Positions 8,600-15,871 are shown, counted from the stretch's first letter. The stretch is 33,219 bases of DNA from a bacterium (GCA_030430245.1 JAUIFY010000028.1:1-33219); one strand, 5' to 3'. Notes: generated by a model from the sequence alone, not told the origin. A program made the numbers and translations.

Positions 8600-8635
8600 C
8601 AAAGAGAAGGGAAAGGGAAAGAGGTCGTTCGTGGG

Positions 8636-8664
8636 AATATCGGTATTGAAGGCGTGATCCTCAA
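8636..8664 (-). promoter_or_regulatory. Candidate sigma-70 promoter for the sulfotransferase operon
   Basis: On the minus strand TTGAGG (8664-8659) and GATATT (8641-8636) are 17 bp apart, giving 4/6 matches to each consensus box. It lies about 80 bp ahead of the sulfotransferase ATG and after the stop of the preceding gene, in a locally AT-richer patch. Confidence 0.45.
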
Positions 8665-8725
8665 GCAAGCGAGGACGGGTCGACATTACGCCCGAACGCC
8701 TCACCTCGGGCAAGAGAGAAATCCG

Positions 8726-9760
8726 TCACCACTCGACCACGAGGTCGTCCCAGGCGACGTGTGCGCCCTCGCGCGACGCCCCTCCGAACCAGGCCACCCC
8801 CAGGCCCACGTAGCCGGGTTCGAGGGGTCGCCCCAGGGGCTCGACGAGCCGCTCGACCGGAAAGCTTCGCTCATGGCGGCCCCCTTCGGAGGCGTCGTCC
8901 GGCACGATCGGTACGAACCTCCCCTTCTCGAGCCGCCGCACGGAGTAGCGGTACTCGGCCTCGGAGCGCTCGATTGCGATCCGATACCAGCCGGCGGGGA
9001 ACGCCTTACCCTCTCCCCGGACGCTGTAGGGGAGGAAGGAGACGTCGACGAGATCGTTCGGACGATCGCCGGGCCGCTCGACGCGCGCCGGCACCTCTAC
9101 GGCAAACCCGATGCTTCCCCCGCGGATCGGCGAGTCGGCGTCGCCCGGCTCCCCGAAGGCACCGCCGATCACGCCGTACCAGCGATAGCGATCCGGCCCA
9201 TCGCCCTCCGCCGTCGCCGTATCGGCAACGCCCGCGCAATCCCGCGGGCAGGTGGTCTCCGTGAGAGTCAGACCGTGCATCACCAGGTAGTGCTCGCCGG
9301 CGCCTCCCACGGGCACATCCTCGGGGACGTGCAGGTCGACGCGCATCCTGCCGGTCGGGCCGGACTGCTTCTGGCGCGTCGTCAGAACCTCGAGCACGCC
9401 GCGATTCGCCGTTCCGAACGGACCCCCCGGCTCGAACTCCGCGAACCGGTGGATCGCCACCGCGTCGTCCTCGCAGCCGGCGTCTCCGGCACACGATGGG
9501 GCACCGTGCTCGGCGCTCGGGGCGCCCGTCCACGCGAAGGACCCCGGCTCCCCACACGCCCCGGCGATGATGCGCCGAACGAACGTGCGCTGCCCGCTTC
9601 GACAGGTCGCGGCGTCGTCATCCGACCAGTCCCGATCGAAGGTCTCGTGAAGATCGAGCGCCACCGCGGTGCCTCCCCAGAGCATCAGGATCGCGAGCGC
9701 CAGCCACGCCGGAATGCGAGGATGTTTCCCCACGCGTCTTCGATTACGCATCTCTCCCAT
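8726..9760 (-). CDS. Secreted protein of unknown function
   Basis: A 344-residue exported protein. A basic N-terminus (MRNRRRVGKH) and a hydrophobic core (WLALAILMLWGG) end in TAVA-LDL, a good signal peptidase I site around residue 35. The mature part is cysteine-rich (CRSG, GACGE, SCAGDAGCED, CPRDCAG), and the end (GYVGLGVAWFGGAS...VAWDDLVVEW) resembles the last strands of a concanavalin/LamG-like jelly roll, suggesting a carbohydrate-binding or surface role. I recognise no named family. ATG 9760 sets the signal peptide correctly; the frame upstream to 9871 would run into the integrase gene. The integrated element begins only about 12 bp before this start, so the original upstream promoter has been displaced. 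Confidence 0.75.
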   Translation of the reverse strand: MGEMRNRRRVGKHPRIPAWLALAILMLWGGTAVALDLHETFDRDWSDDDAATCRSGQRTFVRRIIAGACGEPGSFAWTGAPSAEHGAPSCAGDAGCEDDAVAIHRFAEFEPGGPFGTANRGVLEVLTTRQKQSGPTGRMRVDLHVPEDVPVGGAGEHYLVMHGLTLTETTCPRDCAGVADTATAEGDGPDRYRWYGVIGGAFGEPGDADSPIRGGSIGFAVEVPARVERPGDRPNDLVDVSFLPYSVRGEGKAFPAGWYRIAIERSEAEYRYSVRRLEKGRFVPIVPDDASEGGRHERSFPVERLVEPLGRPLEPGYVGLGVAWFGGASREGAHVAWDDLVVEW

Positions 9761-9772
9761 AGCTGCAACGGG

Positions 9773-9782
9773 AGCGATTCCC
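9773..9782 (+). repeat. Candidate attL core (AGCGATTCCC)
   Basis: Ten bases identical to 17957-17966, located 58 bp beyond the integrase stop and 12 bp from the start codon of the flanking secreted-protein gene. A chance 10-mer match between two windows of about 200 bp is unlikely (roughly 4 percent), but a 10-bp core is short, so this is a candidate only. Confidence 0.45.
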
Positions 9783-9817
9783 GTTGTGCGGCAAGGGGAA
9801 CTGCGATCTCCTTCTCG

Positions 9818-9837
9818 TCGGGTACCGATGGGGTACC
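9818..9837 (+). repeat. Left-end GGGTACC pair, candidate integrase arm sites
   Basis: Two GGGTACC half-sites start at 9820 and 9831, 11 bp apart, just beyond the integrase stop codon. The 20-bp unit matches 17 of 20 bases at 17834-17853, and the 18-bp GGGTACC-NN-TGGGGTACC part matches 16 of 18 at 17868-17885. One helical turn between half-sites in direct orientation is the usual layout of arm-type integrase sites. Confidence 0.6.
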
Positions 9838-9839
9838 GT

Positions 9840-10928
9840 TCAGACTCGCGAAGCCCCTCCGCGCAGGGCAACTGCTCGGGCAGCTTCCTCCATCTCCGAC
9901 TCCGTCGTGTGCGCGTACCGGTTCAGCATCTCGAGCGAGGAGTGTCCGAGTAGATCGCGTGCGACGGCGAGGCTCGTGCCGTTGCGAACCACCACCGATC
10001 CGAAGGAGTGCCGCAGGGTGTGCGGCTTCACATCGTGGAGTCCAGCCGCATCGCAGGCAACGCGAACGAGCTGGTTCATGCGCTCTGGCAGGCCCGAGAA
10101 CCACCGTTCGTCCCGAAGGGGTCGCGGTAGGCGCTTCAGCTCAGCAAGCCCCTCAGGGCCAATGAAGCGCGTCTGGGGCCTGTTCGCTTTCGTGTCTGCG
10201 AGATGCACGCGCCCGGTGGAGAGATCGACCGCGCTCGGCCGAAGCGCGAGAACCTCGCCACGGCGCATTCCCGAGCTGAGCGCGATCATGACGAACGCCC
10301 GCACATGCTGGCGCGTAAAGTGCTTCGACCGGACCTCCATCCGGTCAATCTCGACGAGAAGCCGGTCGAGCTCCTCGCCTGTAACGACCCGGGTCCGCTT
10401 TGCTGACCTCGGAGTCTTGTCGAATCCTCCAAGCGGGTTCTTTCGAGCGAGACCGCGCTTTACCGCCCGGGTCACGACGGCCCGCGCCGTCTGAATCTCG
10501 ATAGCAACGGTCGCGTTGGCGGCTCCCCCGTCCTGCCGACGCTCGACGTAGTCCTCGAGATCGTTTGTTGTGAGCTGGTCGAGCAGCACATCTCCGAATG
10601 CGGGCAGAAGATGCTTCATCGCGCTGCGACGAATCCGAACGGTCGACGGTTTGCGATGCTTCTCGGCCCACGCCAGCCACGCCTTGGCCGCGCCTCGGAA
10701 CGTGCGGTCCGTATCCAGCGCGTCTCCGAACGCCGCCGCGACCGCGAGGGGATCCTTCTCGACGAGCGCGACCTCGACGTTCCGGCAGATCACGTCGGCC
10801 GTCTTCTTCAGGTCGGCCGCCGCACGCTTGTGAACCTTGCCGTCGAGACCGGTGTATCGGATCCAGTAGCGGACCCGCTTGCGGCCGTCCTTGCCCTGCC
10901 GTCGTTCGTACACTCGTGGTCGTGCCAT
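9840..10928 (-). CDS. int: Tyrosine recombinase/integrase
   Basis: A 362-residue phage-type integrase that would integrate and excise the element. The N-terminal basic arm-binding region (1-35, MARPRVYERRQGKDGRKRVRYW) is followed by a SAM-like core-binding domain (about 75-165) and the catalytic domain. Catalytic residues are Arg222 (SSGMRRGEV), Lys247 in the beta hairpin, His303 and Arg306 (HTLRHSFG), His329 (LLGHSS) and the nucleophile Tyr338 (NRYAHT). ATG 10928 lies 1 bp after the stop of the zinc-finger gene, so the two are cotranscribed; the frame extends upstream to 11144, but that overlaps the partner and lacks family features. The stop at 9840 is directly beside the left GGGTACC pair. 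Transcription from here points towards the flanking secreted-protein gene. Confidence 0.96.
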   Translation of the reverse strand: MARPRVYERRQGKDGRKRVRYWIRYTGLDGKVHKRAAADLKKTADVICRNVEVALVEKDPLAVAAAFGDALDTDRTFRGAAKAWLAWAEKHRKPSTVRIRRSAMKHLLPAFGDVLLDQLTTNDLEDYVERRQDGGAANATVAIEIQTARAVVTRAVKRGLARKNPLGGFDKTPRSAKRTRVVTGEELDRLLVEIDRMEVRSKHFTRQHVRAFVMIALSSGMRRGEVLALRPSAVDLSTGRVHLADTKANRPQTRFIGPEGLAELKRLPRPLRDERWFSGLPERMNQLVRVACDAAGLHDVKPHTLRHSFGSVVVRNGTSLAVARDLLGHSSLEMLNRYAHTTESEMEEAARAVALRGGASRV

Positions 10929-10929
10929 C

Positions 10930-11613
10930 TTAGACCCCCTTCCGCTGCTTCTCTTCGCGTCGCTTCTTCTCGTCGCGGTATTTCTTCGCGGCGATCCGGT
11001 TCTGCTCTCTTCGTTCGGGCTTCGTCTTGCGCTTGGCGTCGTGAAACACCTGGGTGCATCGCAGTGAGCACCGCTCTTGCCGCCCCCTCTTCGCCCAGAT
11101 GCGGCCACATACCGGGCACCTTCTGAACACGAACCTTTCCCCAACCGTCAGAATCTCCAGCAGGGCGCGCGTGTGCCATTCTTTGCCAGCCAGCTTGTCT
11201 ATGCCTCCCGGCCGTACCTCTCCCCCGACAACCATGACCGTTCGGCTGTCGTCGATGTTGGGCAGCCATACCGGGTGCCTCTCACCGTGCGTCACGAGCT
11301 CCAAGATCACCTCGCGGGCGACAACTGAGGCCCTCCGCAGGATCCCCTGAAACATCGTGGCCCTGACCTGCTCGTCGAGGGTCGCGATGAAGTCGGCGGC
11401 GGTTAGCTCTCCCGGCCGGGCCGCCCGCTCCCGAAGTGGCGCAAGTCCTGGCTCGTGCATCAGCGTCCGCCGACACGCCTCGAGGTATCGAACCCGAAGG
11501 GTCTCACGTGCCGGCCTACCCAGGCGTCCCGTCGGCCCAACTTGGTCTAGCTCAGTTGCCAGAGCAGCCCACCAGTCCGCCCAGGCTCTCCTGGGCTTCG
11601 TACCGTCATCCAC
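10930..11613 (-). CDS. Zinc-finger protein cotranscribed with the integrase
   Basis: A 227-residue protein with a helical N-terminal region (1-160) of no recognised family and a zinc-binding module, C166-P-V-C169-G with C182-x3-C186. This resembles the CGNR-type finger (CPVCGRxW...RxxxCSxxC). A strongly basic lysine/arginine tail (190-227) follows, likely for nucleic-acid contact. The start is GTG 11613, placed by the promoter whose -10 ends at 11620; transcription would begin at this GTG, implying leaderless translation. An ATG at 11609 is out of frame. It ends 1 bp before the integrase ATG, so it is the first gene of an integrase operon and may control integration, excision or element expression. 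Its role is inferred from position only. Confidence 0.8.
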   Translation of the reverse strand: MDDGTKPRRAWADWWAALATELDQVGPTGRLGRPARETLRVRYLEACRRTLMHEPGLAPLRERAARPGELTAADFIATLDEQVRATMFQGILRRASVVAREVILELVTHGERHPVWLPNIDDSRTVMVVGGEVRPGGIDKLAGKEWHTRALLEILTVGERFVFRRCPVCGRIWAKRGRQERCSLRCTQVFHDAKRKTKPERREQNRIAAKKYRDEKKRREEKQRKGV

Positions 11614-11619
11614 AGATAA

Positions 11620-11648
11620 ATTATCAATTTACTAGGGGTGATTGTCAA
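11620..11648 (-). promoter_or_regulatory. Strong sigma-70 promoter for the zinc-finger/integrase operon
   Basis: On the minus strand TTGACA (11648-11643) is a perfect -35, GATAAT (11625-11620) is a 5/6 -10, and the spacer is 17 bp. The transcript start is predicted near 11613, at the GTG of the zinc-finger gene. A short near-palindrome, GATAAATTATC (11615-11625), overlaps the -10 and could be an operator for one of the neighbouring HTH proteins. Confidence 0.75.
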
Positions 11649-11670
11649 CCCAAAAGAGCGCGTCTAGCCT
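11642..11670 (+). promoter_or_regulatory. Weak divergent promoter for the HTH-primase-helicase operon
   Basis: TTGTCA (11642-11647, 5/6) and TAGCCT (11665-11670, 3/6) are 17 bp apart, ahead of a GGAGG ribosome site (11696-11700) and ATG 11707. The -35 shares five of its six bases with the -35 of the minus-strand promoter, so the two back-to-back promoters cannot easily be used at once, a layout suited to a switch. The -10 is poor, so an activator may be needed. Confidence 0.4.
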
Positions 11671-11706
11671 CCCGTCAGTGGGTTCCAAAACGAATGGAGG
11701 CAAACC

Positions 11707-11904
11707 ATGGAACGCAAGCTCCTAAGATTCCGAGAATTCGCGGACGCCGCAGGGATCTCGACCGCAGCCGCCCGGACCTGGGCACGCCAAGGGCGGATCG
11801 CTTCGGTCAAACTCGGGCGAGCTCGGAGGATCCCGGAATCAGAACTGCGCCGGATCGCGGAGACCGGCCTCGCCCCCACACGAGCGAAGCCCGATGGCTG
11901 CTGA
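11707..11904 (+). CDS. Excisionase-like HTH protein 1
   Basis: A 65-residue DNA-binding protein with one winged HTH of the MerR/HTH_17 excisionase type: FREFADAAGISTAAARTWARQGRI (recognition helix about 18-28), then VKLGRARRIPESELRR for the wing and final helix. It has a clear GGAGG ribosome site six bases before the ATG. It is the first gene of the plus-strand operon and overlaps the second HTH gene by 11 bp. Such proteins act as excisionases or as regulators like AlpA of P4-like satellites. Its place at the divergent control region suggests it sets the balance between the integrase operon and the replication operon, which is inference. Confidence 0.85.
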   Translation: MERKLLRFREFADAAGISTAAARTWARQGRIASVKLGRARRIPESELRRIAETGLAPTRAKPDGC

Positions 11905-12127
11905 GCGGAAGGTCGCGTACCGGGTCGCAGAGCTCGCACACGCGGTCGGGCTCTCCGAGCGATTCCTCCGCGAAGAGATTTCGAGCGGCCGCTTGCGGGC
12001 ACGTCACGTAGGACGCGCAGTGGTCGTCACCGCCGACGACCTCGACCGATGGCTCGAGGCGCAGCCCGAAGTGTGCCCAGCGCAGCGAGAGGCCACGTCG
12101 CCTCGAGCGGAAGCGCGTGCGGGATAG
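11894..12127 (+). CDS. Excisionase-like HTH protein 2
   Basis: A 77-residue protein with a second HTH_17-type domain (YRVAELAHAVGLSERFLREEISSGRLRARH, then VVVTADDLDRWLEAQ, roughly residues 9-55) and a short charged tail. It starts inside the end of the first HTH gene (11-bp overlap), and its TAG shares one base with the GTG of the primase gene, so the three are translationally coupled. The paired small HTH genes are related in fold but not close in sequence. One may be the excisionase that works with the integrase, the other a promoter regulator; the sequence does not say which. Confidence 0.85.
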   Translation: MAAERKVAYRVAELAHAVGLSERFLREEISSGRLRARHVGRAVVVTADDLDRWLEAQPEVCPAQREATSPRAEARAG

Positions 12128-13272
12128 TGGCTGCACTCCCAGACACATGGCGGAGCCACGGCCGTCCGTCGCTGGCGGATAGGGCTAGGGCGGTCAAGGG
12201 TGCGATCTCTCCCGATACCCTAGGCTTGGAGAAACTCCGCGAGAAGCGCCCTGGCGAGTGGATGGCGCGATGCCCCGCGCACGACGACAATAGTCCGTCG
12301 CTGTCGATTCGGCGCAAAGGCGACGGCCTCGCCTTCAAGTGCTTCGCCTGCGGCTTCAGTGGGACTGAGCTGGACGTGATCGCCGCCCTCAACGGCATCG
12401 GCTCCCTGCGCGGCCAAGACTTCGCTCAGGTCGTGGAGCTCGCGGAGAAGATCGCGGGCACGAACTCCTCGCCGAGTGTGACGAGTGGGACGAAGACGGC
12501 AGATCCGCCATGGCGCGACAAGGATGCCGCGACGCTCGAACGCTTCATCGACATGCTGGTGGTCTGGACGGATCGCGACGAGCGAGACCGTCACTTGTCA
12601 CGCTGGGGCCTGCGCGGTGAGGACGCGGGCGAGGACGTGCTCCTGATGCCTCGCGACGAGTACGACCACACAAACCGGCCGCTGCAATTCAGCTTCTTCT
12701 GCGCGGTGTGCGACGAGGTGAGCGTCGAAGCCTTGAACCGCTCGGGGATCGCGTCGGAGGAGCCACCGAGGTTTCTCTACACGGAACACCTTCTAACCAC
12801 GGTTTGGCGCACCCCAGACGGCCAGCCCTACAACCTTCGGCGGCGCATCCTGCGCGAGCTTAACCAAGGGGAGAAAACCCCCCGGTACGTGGTCCTCTCA
12901 AATGGCCACATCGGGCAACGACCATCCTGGCCCTTCGGTGTACACCGCTTGAAGGAGAAGCCTGACACCCCGGTCGCGATTGCCGAAGGGGCGCTTGACG
13001 CCCTCGCTGTCGAGGCGATCGCCCGCGACCAAGGCAATGAGATCCTCGGGCTAGGGCTTCCGTCCGCGTCCGACTGGAAACCTGAGTGGGCACGACTCCT
13101 CAAGGGGCGCGAGGTTCTCGTCGCGACCGACGACGACGACGCGGGCAGATCGGCGGCGAATCGAATCCGTAACGACCTCGAGCGCATTGGGGTGGAGTGG
13201 GAGCGAGCGACCCCGGTCGGCGAGGGTGATTGGGCGGACGCGCTCGTTCGGATGCGCGGCGGGAAACGATGA
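12127..13272 (+). CDS. CHC2 zinc-finger/Toprim DNA primase
   Basis: A 381-residue DnaG-related primase that would make RNA primers for replication of the element. The N-terminal CHC2 zinc finger is Cys49-x2-His52-x19-Cys72-x2-Cys75 (RCPAHDDNSPSLSI...FKCFACGFSG). A central region with no clear match (about 100-270) follows. The Toprim fold has the glutamate in VAIAEGALDALAVEA (about 282-296) and the acidic cluster in VLVATDDDDAGRSA (about 330-345). GTG 12127 is chosen because it overlaps the upstream stop (TAGTG) and gives the normal short leader before the finger; the frame upstream to 12049 runs through the HTH gene. It overlaps the helicase ATG by 4 bp. The DnaB-binding C-terminal domain of cellular DnaG is absent, as usual for satellite primases. 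Confidence 0.93.
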   Translation: MAALPDTWRSHGRPSLADRARAVKGAISPDTLGLEKLREKRPGEWMARCPAHDDNSPSLSIRRKGDGLAFKCFACGFSGTELDVIAALNGIGSLRGQDFAQVVELAEKIAGTNSSPSVTSGTKTADPPWRDKDAATLERFIDMLVVWTDRDERDRHLSRWGLRGEDAGEDVLLMPRDEYDHTNRPLQFSFFCAVCDEVSVEALNRSGIASEEPPRFLYTEHLLTTVWRTPDGQPYNLRRRILRELNQGEKTPRYVVLSNGHIGQRPSWPFGVHRLKEKPDTPVAIAEGALDALAVEAIARDQGNEILGLGLPSASDWKPEWARLLKGREVLVATDDDDAGRSAANRIRNDLERIGVEWERATPVGEGDWADALVRMRGGKR

Positions 13273-14570
13273 TGAAGAACCCCTTAGGCAGCGCCGCAAA
13301 GGTCGCGAAGAAGAAGCCGAAGCTGAAGGCGGTCAAGAATGACAAGTCGGCATCGCCCCCCAAAGCGAGCGACGAGTGGGAGAAGAGCCTTACTCGGAAC
13401 AAGGACGGCTCCATTCGGGCGTCGTCTGGCAACGGGGCTCTCATCCTCGCGAACGCACCCGAGTGGCGCAGGTGTCTTGAATACGACGAGATGCATGAGC
13501 GGCCGGTATTCTCGAAATCACCACCCCCAGTCGCGGGATTCGAGAAGATCCCCAAGCCTGGTCCGGTCAAAGACCACCACACACCGCTTATCGCACAGCG
13601 CCTTGAGCTCGATCACGGCTTCGCGCTCACAGACGCGAACGCTACGTCGGCAGTCCTTGCGGCGTCGCGGCAGTCCCCGTTCCACCCGGTTCGTGACTAC
13701 CTAGACGGACTCGAATGGGACGGGGAGGCTCGGGTGCGGACTTGGCTCATCGACCTCCTAGGGGCGAAAGATACCGCCCTCCACCGTGAGGTCGGGCTCC
13801 GCTGGCTCATCTCGGCGGTGGCGCGGATCTTCAAGCCCGGCTGCAAGGCCGACCACATGCTCGTGTTTGAAGGCCCCCAGGGCATCGGGAAGTCCACAAC
13901 CCTCCGCATCCTCGCGGTCGAGGACGCCTGGTTCCGAGATTCAATCGAGAGCTTCGAGAAGAAGGATGCCCGCATCGCGCTGCGGGGAACGTGGATCGTC
14001 GAAGTCGCCGAATTGGACGCAATGAACTACGCGAGAGCAAGCGCAGCAAAGGCGTTCCTCACGACCACGACGGACCGCTACCGACCCCCATATGGCCGTC
14101 TCGAGCAGGAGGTGCCGAGGCGATGCGTCTTCGCCGGTTCGGTCAATGACCACCAATGGCTGCGTGACGACACCGGCGGGCGTCGCTATTGGCCGGTGGA
14201 GATCCCAGGCCGAATCGACACAGACAAGCTCTCAAGGGTGCGCGACCAACTCTGGGCCGAAGCCGTCCAGCTCTACCGTCAGGACGAACCCTGGCACCTA
14301 GTCGACGAGGACGCGATTCAGGAAGCCAAGACCGCCCAAGAGGCACGGACGGTCACGGACCCGTGGGAGGATCAGATTAGAACCTTCGTCGGGGGCTACA
14401 CCGGCGAGATCGATGAACTCACCACCGCCGCGATCCTCCAGAACCTGGGGATCGAGCCAAGGGACCGGAAGACAAGCTACGCAATGCGCGTCGGAGGCGT
14501 AATGCTGCGCCTGGGGTACCGGAAGAACCGCAAGCACGGGAAGCCGCGCTATTGGGAGCCCGACCAGTGA
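13269..14570 (+). CDS. VapE-type P-loop helicase/replication protein
   Basis: A 433-residue member of the virulence-associated E family, a P-loop ATPase related to superfamily 3 helicases and used as the replication protein of phages and satellites. A lysine-rich, likely disordered leader (1-50) precedes the conserved region starting near FHPVRDYLDGLEWDG (138-152). Walker A is GPQGIGKST (202-210), Walker B is TWIVEVAELD (241-250), and sensor-type residues follow in RCVFAGSVND with the family-typical DTGGRRYWPV. ATG 13269 overlaps the primase stop by 4 bp (a second ATG follows at 13272). The iteron array begins 4 bp after its stop codon, the position expected for the origin such a protein would open. 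Confidence 0.95.
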   Translation: MMKNPLGSAAKVAKKKPKLKAVKNDKSASPPKASDEWEKSLTRNKDGSIRASSGNGALILANAPEWRRCLEYDEMHERPVFSKSPPPVAGFEKIPKPGPVKDHHTPLIAQRLELDHGFALTDANATSAVLAASRQSPFHPVRDYLDGLEWDGEARVRTWLIDLLGAKDTALHREVGLRWLISAVARIFKPGCKADHMLVFEGPQGIGKSTTLRILAVEDAWFRDSIESFEKKDARIALRGTWIVEVAELDAMNYARASAAKAFLTTTTDRYRPPYGRLEQEVPRRCVFAGSVNDHQWLRDDTGGRRYWPVEIPGRIDTDKLSRVRDQLWAEAVQLYRQDEPWHLVDEDAIQEAKTAQEARTVTDPWEDQIRTFVGGYTGEIDELTTAAILQNLGIEPRDRKTSYAMRVGGVMLRLGYRKNRKHGKPRYWEPDQ

Positions 14571-14573
14571 CGC

Positions 14574-14879
14574 GTTCCAACCGTTCCAACCGCGACTCCG
14601 TGGTTGGAACGGGCGGAAACCCATACTGCTCAAGGGCTGCGCCAGCCGTGCCAACCGTACCAACCTGCCCCCACTCCTGCGCATATTTCGCAGCGAGGGA
14701 GAGAGGGCTACCTTGCAGGCAAGCCCTAGCCCTATTCTTAGAAGATTCCCCTCAAGTGGGTTGGTACGGTTGGTACGGTTGGTATGAGCCACGTCTACCA
14801 AGTCGTTTCGCGTTCCAACCTCACCCGAGCAGGTTGGAACAAGGTTGGAACCGCGAGGGGCTGCGGTGAAGATCCAACC
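14574..14879. repeat. Nested inverted 9-bp iteron array, putative replication origin
   Basis: Eleven full or one-off copies of GTNCCAACC, or its reverse GGTTGGNAC, plus one weaker copy at 14871. Outer left block: 14574 and 14583 forward, 14602 reverse (T type, GTTCCAACC). Inner left block: 14648 (GTGCCAACC) and 14657 (GTACCAACC), forward. Inner right block: 14759, 14768 and 14777, reverse (GGTTGGTAC; the last copy is one base off). Outer right block: 14812 forward, 14832 and 14843 reverse (T type). The inner blocks are perfectly complementary over 15 bp (14651-14665 with 14759-14773). They enclose a 93-bp segment with AT-richer patches (GCATATTTCGC, CTATTCTTAGAAGATT) that could be the unwinding site. 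The array follows the helicase gene directly, as in the origins of staphylococcal islands. Confidence 0.7.
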
Positions 14880-15393
14880 GGCAGCGTCTGTCGACAACCT
14901 CGCGCCCCTCCCACCTCGTCGAGAAGGGCACCAACTCCCGGTTCGATCCCCGAGACGCCTCCTCGAGCTCGACAACGCGGAGTTCGAGAGGCTTTGGGAG
15001 CAGGAGTTTCGTCAGCGCACCGAGATTCGGGAGGAGGTCGAACAATGCTGGCCTCTACGGACATGGCCCTTCCCCAGCGAGGACGGATGGGAGCGTTGCC
15101 GGCGGTCGCTACCGCTGGTCGTGCAAGTCGAGCAGGGAACCGCACCGCGGCCGCCGGTCGTCCTCGGTCGACACCTGTCGGTCGTCGCGGTCGCGCCCTT
15201 CGTCGAACACGCCACCCGTAGGCTGCGGAGGCTCGTCGACGACGGACTGTCGCTCGTGTGGTGGGATGACGAGCCCTTGGCTCGAGAGCTGGCCGAGGAG
15301 TTTCTCGACGAGGTGAAGGGCCTTGTGCGCCACTTGGGCGTTTGTGGCGTGACGGCAGTGATCACGCAGCCGGCGCCGCCGGAGTCGGGATAG
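14866..15393 (+). CDS. Unknown element protein
   Basis: A 175-residue soluble protein of no recognised family. Features are a proline/arginine-rich leader (1-35), an acidic helix-rich stretch with LLELDNAEFERLWEQEFRQR (about 35-58), and a C-terminal half that alternates strands and helices (LSVVAVAPFVEHA, LVWWDDEPLARELAEEFLDEVKGLV). GTG 14866 has a GAGG ribosome site eight bases upstream; a TTG at 14845 is possible but lies within the iterons. It is the first gene beyond the putative origin and in line with the replication operon, the place where satellites often keep genes that interfere with or hijack a helper phage. That role is speculation. Confidence 0.6.
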   Translation: MKIQPAASVDNLAPLPPRREGHQLPVRSPRRLLELDNAEFERLWEQEFRQRTEIREEVEQCWPLRTWPFPSEDGWERCRRSLPLVVQVEQGTAPRPPVVLGRHLSVVAVAPFVEHATRRLRRLVDDGLSLVWWDDEPLARELAEEFLDEVKGLVRHLGVCGVTAVITQPAPPESG

Positions 15394-15409
15394 TAGCCGC
15401 CAGAGCAGA

Positions 15410-15631
15410 ATGCCGGCAGTGGGGGGCGCTACCCCGGCAACGCCCAAGTCTAGGTCGAAATCGAAGATGCCGCAGGCGTCCATCGAGTCCTCCCTTTCCG
15501 AGGCTCCGGGTTCCATGGAAGCGGAAGCGGAAGCGGAAGCGAGACTGTCGATTGACGCGGCGACTAAATCCGTCGCCTTTGACCTTCGCGGGGTGAACCC
15601 CCTCTCGACTTCTTCAGTATGCCCCAACTAG
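15410..15631 (+). CDS. Possible small Ser/Ala/Glu-rich protein
   Basis: A 73-residue open frame, 16 bp after the previous stop, with a weak ribosome site. Composition is low-complexity: a Ser/Lys-rich part, then MEAEAEAEA encoded by four exact GGAAGC hexamers (15517-15540). There are no recognisable domains. It could be a short disordered protein or merely a spared frame in GC-rich DNA. Confidence 0.3.
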   Translation: MPAVGGATPATPKSRSKSKMPQASIESSLSEAPGSMEAEAEAEARLSIDAATKSVAFDLRGVNPLSTSSVCPN

Positions 15632-15871
15632 GGTGAGGTTGGTAGCCCGCGTGCCGCGTTCGTCTCCCGTGCCGTAGACGGCCGTCGCTGGGGCTGCTCG
15701 ACTGGCCCCTATGGGACCCCCGTAAGCCGCCGCCTGGCTCGCCCAGATCCGCTGGCAGCTCGCCGGGAGCCGGGCGTTTCGTGCCCTGCCAGGCCCGCAG
15801 CGGCGGCGGCTGCGGTTGGTGCTGCTCGGCTCCGGGTCGAGTCGCTAGGCGTGCTACCCTGCGGACAAAAG

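Noticed and set aside
6656-10165. Plus-strand frame of 1169 codons
   Set aside because: It runs antisense through four real genes and into the integrase; the composition is typical of a shadow frame and no domain is visible.
9840-11144. Longer integrase start at 11144
   Set aside because: The added 72 residues overlap the zinc-finger gene and have no homology pattern; ATG 10928 begins the typical arm-binding domain.
14552-14869. Frame coding a repeated Trp-Tyr-Gly peptide
   Set aside because: The peptide repeat arises from the iterons (GGTTGGTAC tandem copies) and appears in several frames; the iteron symmetry explains the DNA better than a protein does.
14574-14879. Possible CRISPR-like array
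   Set aside because: The 9-bp units are too short, lie in both orientations, and lack regular unique spacers.
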